7,460 nucleotides of DNA from Clostridium sp. CAG:780 (GTDB lineage Bacteria > Bacillota > Clostridia > TANB77 > CAG-508). The translations under genes and the position numbers were made by a program. Every line of letters begins with the position of its first letter. The stretch's first letter is position 1. The stretch is taken from assembly GCA_000434195.1 (NCBI GenBank), contig HF994439.1, forward strand, positions 2,960-10,419, in the 5' to 3' direction. Under the pieces are notes generated by a model, which saw only the letters and a list, made by a program, of their open reading frames with translations, made no database searches and was not told the DNA's origin. Below, piece by piece: positions 1-6,928 of this stretch.

Positions 1-1
1 G

Positions 2-463
2 GGATCAGCTTTTGTTAGAACAAAGTTAAAAAACGTAATAACAGGAGCAGTTATAGAAAAAACATTTAACCCATCTGAAAAATATCCAGGAGCAGAAATC
101 GAAAAGAAAGATATGCAATATCTATACAACGATGAAAACTTATATTATTTCATGGATAATGAAACATATGAGCAAATTCCATTAAACAAAGAACAAATAG
201 GAGATGCGTTAAAATTCATAAAAGAAAATATGAATGTAAAAATGTTATCATACAAAGGAAACATATTCGCAGTAGAGCCACCAATGTTTGTTGAACTAGA
301 AGTTACATATACAGAACCAGGATTTGCTGGAAACACAACTACAACATCTGGAAAACCAGCAACATTAGAGAATGGTTACGAATTAACAGTACCAATGTTC
401 ATAAACATAGGAGATGTTGTTAAAATAGACACAAGAACTGGCGAATATATGGAAAGAGTTTAA
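2..463 (+). CDS. efp: Elongation factor P (EF-P), 5' end cut off by the window
   Basis: EF-P binds between the P and E sites of the ribosome and promotes peptide bond formation on polyproline stretches. The open frame enters the window at base 2 and gives 153 residues, ending in TAA at 461-463; whole family members are about 185 residues, so roughly 32 N-terminal residues are missing. The visible part begins GSAFVRTKLKN, the end of the N-terminal KOW-like domain just after the loop whose tip lysine is modified in many bacteria; that lysine codon should lie immediately upstream of base 1. Two OB-fold domains follow, and the C terminus GDVVKIDTRTGEYMERV is the conserved EF-P ending. An internal ATG at 113 is not the start, because family homology continues upstream of it. 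A CD1247-like gene follows after 21 nt, probably in the same transcript. Promoter and start are outside the window. The identification is very secure. Confidence 0.96.
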   Translation, partial: GSAFVRTKLKNVITGAVIEKTFNPSEKYPGAEIEKKDMQYLYNDENLYYFMDNETYEQIPLNKEQIGDALKFIKENMNVKMLSYKGNIFAVEPPMFVELEVTYTEPGFAGNTTTTSGKPATLENGYELTVPMFINIGDVVKIDTRTGEYMERV

Positions 464-484
464 TTTGCTAGAAAGGGAAAGTCA

Positions 485-934
485 ATGTCAAAATTAAGTA
501 ATGAATATCTAAAAATTATAGAGGATATAGAAAAACATATTTCTAATAAAGAAGAAAGCAAATATGTTACTAAAAAAATAGGAGAGCTAACAGCATTATA
601 TATGGATTTAATAGAAAAATCCATAAATGCAAATTTAGATAGAATAGAAGAAATTGAAGAGCAATTAGATAAAGTACAAGAAACAGTTAGCTTAATCAAA
701 AAAGATATATATGAAGATGAAGACTATGATTTTGAAATAGTTTGCCCATATTGCAACCATGAATTTGTTGCAGATGTGGAAGATGAACTTAAAGAAGAAA
801 TTGAATGCCCAGAATGTCACAATATAATAGAACTTGATTGGGACGAAGAAGAAGGCTGTGGCGGTTGTTGTTCTTCTTGTGGAATCTGCGATGAAGAAGA
901 TGAAGAAGAAAACGACGAAAACGATGATATGTAA
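485..934 (+). CDS. CD1247-like protein: helical N-terminus, zinc ribbon, Cys-rich and acidic tail
   Basis: The 149-residue protein has three visible parts. Residues 1-75 are a charged, probably coiled-coil helical region. Residues 84-118 form a zinc-ribbon with CPYC (C87, C90) and CPEC (C108, C111), enough to bind one zinc. Residues 124-149 hold five more cysteines (C125, C128, C129, C132, C135) followed by a run made almost only of Asp, Glu and Asn. The architecture and the place right after efp match the Clostridia family named after C. difficile CD1247, whose function is unknown to me. The start ATG is supported by an AAAGGGA-like ribosome binding site about 7 nt upstream. There is no signal peptide or membrane segment, so it should be cytoplasmic. 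The gene is probably cotranscribed with efp and ends at the shared hairpin terminator. The acidic tail could act in protein or nucleic acid mimicry, but that is inference. It is certainly a real gene; the function is open. Confidence 0.88.
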   Translation: MSKLSNEYLKIIEDIEKHISNKEESKYVTKKIGELTALYMDLIEKSINANLDRIEEIEEQLDKVQETVSLIKKDIYEDEDYDFEIVCPYCNHEFVADVEDELKEEIECPECHNIIELDWDEEEGCGGCCSSCGICDEEDEEENDENDDM

Positions 935-953
935 AAAATAAAATTATAAAAAC

Positions 954-980
954 ATCCCCTCAGAGAAAATCTGAGGGGGT
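954..980. terminator. Bidirectional intrinsic terminator between converging operons
   Basis: A perfect 9-bp stem, CCCCTCAGA at 956-964 pairing with TCTGAGGGG at 970-978, closes a GAAAA loop. One G-U and one A-U pair extend it outward to 954/980. On the plus strand TTATTTTA follows, and on the minus strand GTTTTTATAATTTT follows, so the hairpin can stop transcription from both sides. It lies 20 nt after the CD1247-like gene and 5 nt after the end of the minus-strand protease gene, and is the only GC-rich hairpin I see in the 50-nt gap. The minus-strand U-tract is the better of the two. Confidence 0.9.
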
Positions 981-984
981 TATT

Positions 985-3372
985 TTAGTCTTCTTTACTG
1001 ATTTTTGCATATTTTCTTAACTTAGCATAAGCTAGACAATTTACGCTACCAGCAGGAAATCTACCAGTTAAATCTTTTCTTCCAGCAGGAACGCCGGTTA
1101 AAAGTTCAATACCTTGTTCAATAGTAGAAATTGCATAAATATGGAATTTCTTATCTTTAACAGCAGAGATGACCTCGTCTGATAAATTTAGATTTTTTTC
1201 GTTAGATTTAGGAATCATAACTCCGTGTGAGCCGTCAAGACCACGCATTTTACATATCTCAAAAAATCCTTGTATCTTTTCATTAACTCCGCCGATTGGC
1301 TGAATTTCGCCTTTTTGATTAACAGAGCCGGTAACTGCGATTGATTGATTAATTGGAATTCCAGACAAGCTAGAAAGTATAGCGTAAAGCTCTGTACTAG
1401 AAGCACTGTCTCCATCAACACCATTATATAATTGCTCAAAACAAAGACTAGCAGTTAACGAAAGTGGCATGTCTTGTGCAAACATTTCGCCTAAATAACC
1501 AGAAAGAATAAGAATTCCTTTTGAGTGAGATGAACCAGACATATCAACTTCTCTTTCGATATTTATAATTCCGTTTTTACCAACATAAGTATTAGCAGTA
1601 ATTTTTACAGGCAATCCGAAAGAATAGTTACCAAGATTCATAACAGTAAGACCATTAATTTGACCAACTTTAAATCCAGATGTATCAATCATAAGAGTGT
1701 TAGAGTTAATCATCTCGAAATATTTTTCGTTATATTTTTGCTCTCTTTCATCTCTTTGAGATAGGGCAAGTTCAATGGTTTTTCCAGTAATAATTTTTTC
1801 TTTATTTAGTCTAGCCAATGTTCCAGCTTCGCCGATGACTTGTGTAATTTCACCAAATCTTGTAGAAAGTTTAGCTTGGTCATCTGCAAGTTTAGAAGCA
1901 TATTCTATAACCCTTGCCATTGCACTTTTATCAAGAGGAGGCAACTCTTCGGTTGCACAGAAACCGTGAATTACGCGAGCTAATTTGTTCATATTATCCA
2001 ATGTTAAAGGAGCATCATCTTCAAACTCAACTTTTATCTTAAATAGTTTCTTAAAATCTGTATCGACAGAGATAAGAGTTTGATAAAGAAGTTCGTCACC
2101 AATTAAAATAACCTTTAAATTTAGAGGAATAGGCTCAGGCTTTAAAGAAACCATAACCATAGAAGTATGTTGCTCTACAGAATTTTCTATTCCAAGTTCT
2201 TTTGTTCTAAGAACCTTCTTCAAAGTTTCATAACATAATTGATTAGAAACGATGTCTCTGGCTTGCATTACAAGATAACCACCATTAGCGTTATGAAGAA
2301 GTCCAGGTTTCAACATTGTGTAATCAGTTCTTAAACTTCCATAACAATTCTCATATTCTAATCTACCAAATAAGTTAGGGTATGAGTAGTTAGAATCCAT
2401 TATAACAGGGGCTCCGTCTAAATTGCTATTATCGATAAACAAGTTTACTCTATAATTTAACCAAGGTCTTTGAATTTCTGGACGTTGCATATTTTGAGGG
2501 GTGTTTGTTTTAGAATCATCTTTTACTAAGAATGCGTTTACATTCTTTAAAATATCTTTCTTGACATCATCCAAAAACTTAGTTATCTTTTTATTTCTCT
2601 TGAAATTAGATTTTATAAAATTAATATGAGCGTTTACAGTTAAAAGAGCAACATTAGATTGCCATTCATTAATTTTTTGGTCAGCTTCTGATTGGATTGA
2701 TTTGATTTGAGAAATTGCTTCCATTACGTGTTGTTGAACAATAGAAGATTTATCTTCAAACTCTTTTTTAGTTGCATCATCTAATTTTTCAAACTCTTCT
2801 TCTTCAATAGTTTTGCCGTTTAGAACAGGCATCATGTAGATTCCGTTATTTGCAGATTTTACCTGAAAGCCATATTGTGCAGAAGTTTGATTTAATTTCT
2901 CTATTAAAGCAGATCTTTTTAAATCATATTCTTGTTTAATAAGAGCTTTTTCTTTTTCAAAATCTTCATTATTAAATGTGTCGCGGATATCTCTTGTAAT
3001 ATCTTTTACAAACTTGTCCATAGCTTCCTTAAATTCTTTACCTTGACCGGCAGAAAGGGAAATAGCAACTGGCTCGTTTGGATTATCAAAATTGTAAACA
3101 TAGCACCAATCTTGTGGAACTTTTTTCTTCTTAGAAATAGAGTCAAGAAAATGCTTAGTGTACATGGTTTTCCCAACACCGCTAGGTCCTTCAACATAAA
3201 GGTTATAACCATTAATATCCACATTTAATCCAAACTCTAAAGCTTTGATACCTCTATCTTGACCGATTCCGCCTTGAATTGGTTCTAAGCTTTCTGTTGT
3301 ATCAAACTTAAATAGATTTGGGTTACATGTGGATTTTAAACTCCTGTATGAAAGTTCAAATTCGTTTTTCAT
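985..3372 (-). CDS. Lon-like ATP-dependent protease (COG1067 type, AAA plus Ser-Lys protease)
   Basis: This 795-residue protein has the layout of the COG1067 Lon-related family. After a short N-terminal region comes an AAA module with Walker A GPSGVGKT at residues 62-69. A long charged helical insertion (about 112-290) interrupts it. The AAA core then resumes with GGYLVMQARD (364-373, in the place of Walker B), VILIGD (421-426, sensor-1-like) and STRFGEI (503-509, sensor-2/lid). The protease domain (about 555-760) carries the catalytic dyad: Ser656 in GDSASS and Lys699 in GGVNEKIQGF. The usual Lon N-terminal substrate domain is absent, as is any membrane anchor of the archaeal LonB kind, so it should be cytosolic. 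Substrates are unknown. The Walker B segment lacks the usual Asp-Glu pair, which I believe is common in this family. Start ATG has a strong AGGAGGA site 8 nt upstream. It is the last gene of the tsaE unit, 40 nt after rimI, and is not canonical lon. Confidence 0.93.
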   Translation of the reverse strand: MKNEFELSYRSLKSTCNPNLFKFDTTESLEPIQGGIGQDRGIKALEFGLNVDINGYNLYVEGPSGVGKTMYTKHFLDSISKKKKVPQDWCYVYNFDNPNEPVAISLSAGQGKEFKEAMDKFVKDITRDIRDTFNNEDFEKEKALIKQEYDLKRSALIEKLNQTSAQYGFQVKSANNGIYMMPVLNGKTIEEEEFEKLDDATKKEFEDKSSIVQQHVMEAISQIKSIQSEADQKINEWQSNVALLTVNAHINFIKSNFKRNKKITKFLDDVKKDILKNVNAFLVKDDSKTNTPQNMQRPEIQRPWLNYRVNLFIDNSNLDGAPVIMDSNYSYPNLFGRLEYENCYGSLRTDYTMLKPGLLHNANGGYLVMQARDIVSNQLCYETLKKVLRTKELGIENSVEQHTSMVMVSLKPEPIPLNLKVILIGDELLYQTLISVDTDFKKLFKIKVEFEDDAPLTLDNMNKLARVIHGFCATEELPPLDKSAMARVIEYASKLADDQAKLSTRFGEITQVIGEAGTLARLNKEKIITGKTIELALSQRDEREQKYNEKYFEMINSNTLMIDTSGFKVGQINGLTVMNLGNYSFGLPVKITANTYVGKNGIINIEREVDMSGSSHSKGILILSGYLGEMFAQDMPLSLTASLCFEQLYNGVDGDSASSTELYAILSSLSGIPINQSIAVTGSVNQKGEIQPIGGVNEKIQGFFEICKMRGLDGSHGVMIPKSNEKNLNLSDEVISAVKDKKFHIYAISTIEQGIELLTGVPAGRKDLTGRFPAGSVNCLAYAKLRKYAKISKED

Positions 3373-3380
3373 TAGTAATT

Positions 3381-3387
3381 TCCTCCT
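3381..3387 (-). promoter_or_regulatory. Strong ribosome binding site of the Lon-like gene
   Basis: Read on the minus strand this is AGGAGGA, a near-perfect anti-16S match, 8 nt before the ATG at 3372. It fixes the start and suggests efficient translation compared with the weaker AAAGGG site of rimI just upstream. Confidence 0.85.
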
Positions 3388-3402
3388 AAAATTTATCTTA
3401 TT

Positions 3403-3430
3403 ATTGTATATATTAAAGCTTATATGTCAT
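3403..3430 (-). promoter_or_regulatory. Candidate internal sigma-A promoter for the Lon-like gene
   Basis: On the minus strand ATGACA (3430-3425) is followed after 16 nt by TACAAT (3408-3403). Each hexamer is one mismatch from consensus. It overlaps the 3' end of rimI and the 40-nt gap, and would give a leader of about 24 nt. No hairpin separates rimI from the protease gene, so readthrough is also expected. In AT-rich DNA such matches arise by chance, hence low confidence. Confidence 0.33.
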
Positions 3431-3853
3431 AAGCAAAGCATCATATGTATTGTCGTAATATTTTTTTCTTAAACCGACTTCATTAAAATTATACTTTTTA
3501 TAAAAATTAATTGCAATAGTATTTTGAGTATTTACTTCTAAATTTAGCAATTTAATATTATTTTCTTTGCAAATAGCAAGTAAATGATTAAGCATAGAAG
3601 ATGCAATCCCACAATGTCGCATATCTTTTCTTGTTACAATATTCATTAATTCAGCTTCATCTAAAATAATTTTTATTCCTGCAAAACCCACAATAGTATT
3701 ATCTTTATTTTTAGCAACAATATACCTTGAATTGCTAGACGAAAGCTCACTAAGTAAAATATCATAGCTCCAAAATTCGTCAAAATCAGATTGCAAAAAA
3801 TTTTTTAGATTTTCTAAATCTGCAAAAGTCATATTTGATATACTAATCTCCAT
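3413..3853 (-). CDS. rimI: Ribosomal protein alanine N-acetyltransferase (RimI-type GNAT)
   Basis: This is a 146-residue single-domain GNAT acetyltransferase. The acetyl-CoA binding motif A is visible as RHCGIA (79-84) after a beta strand ending NIVTRKDM. The C-terminal half, LEVNTQNTIAINFYKKYNF (105-123) followed by GLRKKYYDNTYDALLM, is the RimI signature. Glu106 and Tyr118 have the same 12-residue spacing as the catalytic Glu103 and Tyr115 of Salmonella RimI. RimI transfers acetyl from acetyl-CoA to the N-terminal alanine of ribosomal protein S18 in enterobacteria; the substrate here is inferred, and some RimI homologues act on other N termini. The start overlaps the end of tsaB by 11 nt, with an AAAGGG site 6 nt before the ATG, implying translational coupling. 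The position directly after tsaB is the standard Bacillota arrangement. The motif A residues are all present and nothing is broken. Confidence 0.92.
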   Translation of the reverse strand: MEISISNMTFADLENLKNFLQSDFDEFWSYDILLSELSSSNSRYIVAKNKDNTIVGFAGIKIILDEAELMNIVTRKDMRHCGIASSMLNHLLAICKENNIKLLNLEVNTQNTIAINFYKKYNFNEVGLRKKYYDNTYDALLMTYKL

Positions 3854-4532
3854 ATTTAGCCCTTTCTGCTTGAGATTTTCTTAAATAAAGAGGCGATATG
3901 TGATTAGAAGCTCCATAATCTCCTTTTAAATATTTATTATAGGCACATTCTGCAAGCGAAATACTAGATTGAATATTATCGCCAGAAAACTTAGCGTTTG
4001 GAAACTTTTGCAAAATTAAATCTTTATGAATCATACTACCATTTCCAATAAATGTGATTGAATCAGAAGTAAGGTCACTAATTTTGTTTAAAGTAATATC
4101 AATACTTTCTGCAATGTTTTCTCCAACTTGCTCCATGTTGTAAAATAGAGCTGAATAAACATTATTGTTTTTGCAATCTATAATAGGGCAAATATAGCCA
4201 GGCTTGTTAATGTTGTACGCTAAAGACTCAAGGGAAGTAACACCTACAACAGGAATGTATTTGACATCAGCAAAAGCTTTAATTGTAGCAATACCAATTC
4301 TGATTCCGGTAAAAGATCCAGGGCCTAGACAGCAAGCTAATAGATTGATGTCACTTAAAAAAAGATGTGCCTCTTTTAAAGCTTCGTCAATCATAGGCAT
4401 AAGCTTTTGAGAATGAGTCTTTTCATCATTGTTATTCTTTGAAACTATAATATTAAAATTCTTATTTTCATCTACTTCTGTAATAGAAACAGAACAATTA
4501 GAAGATGAAGTATCAACTGCTAGTATTTTCAT
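3843..4532 (-). CDS. tsaB: tRNA t6A37 threonylcarbamoyltransferase complex dimerisation subunit TsaB
   Basis: TsaB is the non-catalytic partner that binds TsaD and, with TsaE, supports transfer of the threonylcarbamoyl group to A37 of tRNAs reading ANN codons. The 229-residue product has the ASKHA-fold N-terminus MKILAVDTSS, the HSQKLMPMID segment (40-49), the family signature GPGSFTGIRIG (70-80), the IDCKNNNVY segment (118-126) and the C-terminal PLYLRKSQAE (214-223). Length matches the usual 220-240 residues. An AAGGAG ribosome binding site lies 8 nt before the ATG, inside the end of tsaE; the two genes are 2 nt apart, and rimI overlaps its end. The catalytic subunit gene tsaD is not in this window, although in many Bacillota it follows rimI. 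It should therefore be encoded elsewhere, since t6A synthesis is near universal. Confidence 0.95.
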   Translation of the reverse strand: MKILAVDTSSSNCSVSITEVDENKNFNIIVSKNNNDEKTHSQKLMPMIDEALKEAHLFLSDINLLACCLGPGSFTGIRIGIATIKAFADVKYIPVVGVTSLESLAYNINKPGYICPIIDCKNNNVYSALFYNMEQVGENIAESIDITLNKISDLTSDSITFIGNGSMIHKDLILQKFPNAKFSGDNIQSSISLAECAYNKYLKGDYGASNHISPLYLRKSQAERAKYGD

Positions 4533-4534
4533 GT

Positions 4535-4957
4535 TTAAAACTCCTTGATAATTAGTTTTCTAAAATTAATATTTTCTAAATCACGGTCAAAAGTAATCTT
4601 TGTAAAACCATGACCAAGCATATCTTCTATCATTTCGCCCCACTCAAAAATACAAATGCCATTACCTAAATATTCTTCTCCACCCATAGCATAAAATTCA
4701 TCTATATCGGAAAGTCTATATAAATCAAAATGGTAAATATTCATATTGTCTGAATGATATTCATTTACAATAGTAAAAGTAGGACTTGAGATTTCGTTTT
4801 CAAGACCAAAATGTTTTAAAATTCCTTCTGTAAATTTTGTTTTGCCAGAGCCTAAATCTCCAGACAAAATAATAACAGAATTTTTATTCAAATGTTCTGC
4901 AAATTTATTTGCAAAATTAATAGTATCTTCTTCTGAATATGAAATAAATTCTTGCAT
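4535..4957 (-). CDS. tsaE: tRNA t6A37 biosynthesis ATPase TsaE
   Basis: TsaE is a small P-loop ATPase that binds the TsaB-TsaD heterodimer and is needed for repeated cycles of t6A37 formation. The 140-residue protein shows Walker A GDLGSGKT (33-40), the switch-like SSPTF (58-62), the YHFDLYRL segment (75-82) carrying the Walker B aspartate, and EWGE (105-108), all diagnostic of the family. Length is typical. The ATG at 4957 has a strong GGAGGA site just 3-4 nt upstream, slightly close but acceptable. It is the first gene of the minus-strand unit tsaE-tsaB-rimI-protease and diverges from lepA across a 145-bp promoter region. All nucleotide-binding residues I can check are intact, so I expect an active enzyme. 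Confidence 0.95.
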   Translation of the reverse strand: MQEFISYSEEDTINFANKFAEHLNKNSVIILSGDLGSGKTKFTEGILKHFGLENEISSPTFTIVNEYHSDNMNIYHFDLYRLSDIDEFYAMGGEEYLGNGICIFEWGEMIEDMLGHGFTKITFDRDLENINFRKLIIKEF

Positions 4958-4985
4958 AATTCCTCCACAAATATTATCTGTCCAT

Positions 4986-5014
4986 ATTTTATATTAATAT
5001 GTAAGAATTTGCAA
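4986..5014 (-). promoter_or_regulatory. Candidate sigma-A promoter of the tsaE operon
   Basis: On the minus strand TTGCAA (5014-5009) is followed after exactly 17 nt by TAAAAT (4991-4986). That gives 4 of 6 and 5 of 6 matches to the consensus hexamers at ideal spacing. It predicts a start near 4979 and a leader of about 20 nt before tsaE. A neighbouring pair (TTTACT with TAATAT, also 17 nt) overlaps it and cannot be excluded. Confidence 0.45.
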
Positions 5015-5045
5015 GTAAATTGTAGAAAAACCTTGTATAAAATCA

Positions 5046-5075
5046 TTGACAACACTTGCTAATCGATTATATAAT
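5046..5075 (+). promoter_or_regulatory. Consensus sigma-A promoter of lepA
   Basis: TTGACA at 5046-5051 and TATAAT at 5070-5075 are both perfect consensus hexamers, separated by 18 nt. Transcription should start near 5082, giving a leader of only about 20 nt before the lepA ATG. It faces away from the tsaE promoter; the two -35 boxes are about 31 bp apart, leaving little room for further control sites. It would be a strong promoter unless repressed. Confidence 0.82.
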
Positions 5076-5090
5076 TAGTTATGTAACTAA
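5075..5090. promoter_or_regulatory. Perfect inverted repeat at the lepA start site, candidate operator
   Basis: TTAGTTA (5075-5081) and TAACTAA (5084-5090) are exact inverted copies around a TG centre. The repeat begins at the last base of the -10 box, spans the expected transcription start and ends just before the AAAGGAG ribosome binding site. A dimeric repressor bound here would block the strong promoter. I do not recognise the half-site. As RNA, the pairing is too weak and the loop too small to form a useful hairpin. It could be chance in AT-rich DNA. Confidence 0.35.
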
Positions 5091-5102
5091 AAAGGAGAAA
5101 AT

Positions 5103-6911
5103 ATGGAAGACAGAAAAAAATACATTAGAAATTTTAGCATAATAGCTCATATAGATCATGGAAAATCTACGTTGGCAGACAGACTGATAGAGATGACAGG
5201 TGTTCTGTCTAAGAGAGAAATGGAAGAACAAATACTAGACAACATGGATATAGAAAGAGAACGTGGAATAACAATAAAATCTCAAGCAGTAAGAATGAAA
5301 TATAAGGCTAAAGATGGAAACATATATGAACTTAATTTAATAGACACTCCTGGACATGTTGATTTCAACTACGAAGTATCAAGAAGTCTGGCAGCATGTG
5401 ATGGCGCAATACTTGTTGTAGATGCGAGTCAAGGCGTTGAAGCACAAACGCTGGCAAATGTGTATTTGGCAATAGATAACAATCTAGAAATATTGCCAGT
5501 AATAAACAAGGTGGACTTGCCAAATGCTAGACCGGATGAAATAAAAAATGAGATAGAGGATATAATAGGATTACCAGCTCAAGACGCACCTTGCATATCA
5601 GCCAAAACCGGATTGAATGTAGATGAAGTATTAGAAAGAATAGTGACGGACTTGCCGGCACCAACAGGAGACGAAAATGCGCCACTTCAAGCCTTAATAT
5701 TTGATTCAATCTATGACAATTATCAAGGAGCTATTGCATATGTGAGAATTAAAAATGGCACTGTGAGAGTTGGAGACAAAATAAGATTGATGGCATCTGA
5801 CAAAACATTCACAGTAACAGAGGTTGGATACTTCGAGCCAGGAACCTATTTGCCGGCAGACAAGCTTGAAGCGGGAGAGGTTGGATATATAGCAGCAAGC
5901 ATAAAAAGCTTATCAGACATAAGAGTTGGAGACACTATAACGCTGGACCAAAATCCAGCACAAGAACCGTTGCCTGGATACAAAAAAGTAAATCCTATGG
6001 TATATTGTGGATTATATCCTGTTGATGGTAGCGATTATGAGAATTTAAAAGTTGCGTTAGAAAAATTAAAGCTGAATGATGCAGCGCTAGAATATGAACC
6101 TGAAACATCAGCAGCTTTAGGATTTGGATTTAGATGCGGATTCTTAGGATTGCTACACTTAGAGATAATCGAAGAAAGACTTGATAGAGAATTTAATTTA
6201 AGTTTGATTACAACTTCCCCATCGGTTATATATAAAGTGTACAAAACAGATGGAACGATGTGTGAAATATACAATCCATCAGATTTACCACCAACAGACG
6301 AAATTTCTAGAATAGAGGAACCGTTTGTAGAAGCGGAAATTTTGACACCAAAAGAATATGTTGGAAACTTGATGGAGATTTGTCAAAATAGAAGAGGAAT
6401 ATATATCGACATGAAATATTTAGATCCAACCAGAGTAACGTTGGTATATGAACTTCCACTAAATGAAATAATATATGACTTTTTTGACAGCTTGAAATCA
6501 AAAACAAAAGGGTACGCTTCATTTGATTATGAATTAAAAGAATATAAAACTTCAAACTTGGTTAAGCTGGATATATTGGTAAATGGAGAAAATGTGGATG
6601 CGCTTTCGTTTATAGTCCATAGAGACAATAGCTACGAGAGAGGCAAGAAGATGATTGAAAAATTAAAAACTGTAATACCAAGGCAGTTGTTTGCAATTCC
6701 ACTTCAAGCGGCGATTGGCGGAAAAATTATAGCAAGAGAAACAATTTCGGCTATGAGAAAAGATGTTTTAGCAAAATGTTATGGTGGGGATGTAACAAGA
6801 AAGAAAAAACTACTAGAAAAACAAAAACGAGGCAAGAAAAAAATGCGTGAGATTGGAAATGTACAAATACCACAAGAGGCATTTTTATCTGTATTAAAAT
6901 TAGATGATTAA
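5103..6911 (+). CDS. lepA: Elongation factor 4 (LepA), ribosome-associated GTPase
   Basis: EF4 is a translational GTPase related to EF-G. It binds the ribosome, and has been proposed to catalyse back-translocation and to help translation or 30S biogenesis under ionic stress. The 602-residue product is full length (about 600 is usual). All G motifs are present: G1 AHIDHGKST (15-23), G2 in RERGITI (52-58), G3 DTPGH (81-85) with the catalytic histidine His85, G4 NKVD (135-138) and G5 SAKTG (166-170). The EF-G-like domains II, III and V follow. The EF4-specific C-terminal domain is intact, including RDVLAKCYGGDVTRKKK and the RGKKKM segment near the end. An AAAGGAG ribosome binding site lies 5 nt before the ATG, behind a consensus promoter. 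The gene diverges from tsaE and is followed after 17 nt by an mscS-family gene. In many Bacillota hemW and hrcA follow lepA, so this neighbour is different. Its isoleucine codons are nearly all ATA in the first third. Confidence 0.98.
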   Translation: MEDRKKYIRNFSIIAHIDHGKSTLADRLIEMTGVLSKREMEEQILDNMDIERERGITIKSQAVRMKYKAKDGNIYELNLIDTPGHVDFNYEVSRSLAACDGAILVVDASQGVEAQTLANVYLAIDNNLEILPVINKVDLPNARPDEIKNEIEDIIGLPAQDAPCISAKTGLNVDEVLERIVTDLPAPTGDENAPLQALIFDSIYDNYQGAIAYVRIKNGTVRVGDKIRLMASDKTFTVTEVGYFEPGTYLPADKLEAGEVGYIAASIKSLSDIRVGDTITLDQNPAQEPLPGYKKVNPMVYCGLYPVDGSDYENLKVALEKLKLNDAALEYEPETSAALGFGFRCGFLGLLHLEIIEERLDREFNLSLITTSPSVIYKVYKTDGTMCEIYNPSDLPPTDEISRIEEPFVEAEILTPKEYVGNLMEICQNRRGIYIDMKYLDPTRVTLVYELPLNEIIYDFFDSLKSKTKGYASFDYELKEYKTSNLVKLDILVNGENVDALSFIVHRDNSYERGKKMIEKLKTVIPRQLFAIPLQAAIGGKIIARETISAMRKDVLAKCYGGDVTRKKKLLEKQKRGKKKMREIGNVQIPQEAFLSVLKLDD

Positions 6912-6928
6912 TGAAGAGGTGAAAATCT

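Noticed and set aside
113..115. ATG as a possible true start of the first gene
   Set aside because: The frame upstream of it encodes GSAFVRTKLKN and further EF-P sequence, so the gene clearly begins before the window.
2932..3228. A 98-codon hydrophobic open frame on the plus strand within the Lon-like gene
   Set aside because: It is antisense to the conserved Walker A region of the protease. Its apparent hydrophobicity comes from reading Lys/Glu-rich codons in reverse.
4991..5000. ATATTAATAT, a perfect 10-bp palindrome in the tsaE promoter
   Set aside because: Made only of A and T, it overlaps the -10 region and is expected by chance in such DNA.
6911..6922. ATG-AAG-AGG-TGA, a three-codon frame overlapping the lepA stop and the mscS ribosome binding site
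   Set aside because: It is most simply the overlap of TAA with the GAGGTGA site. A leader peptide this short has no further support, and the start at 6929 has proper spacing.
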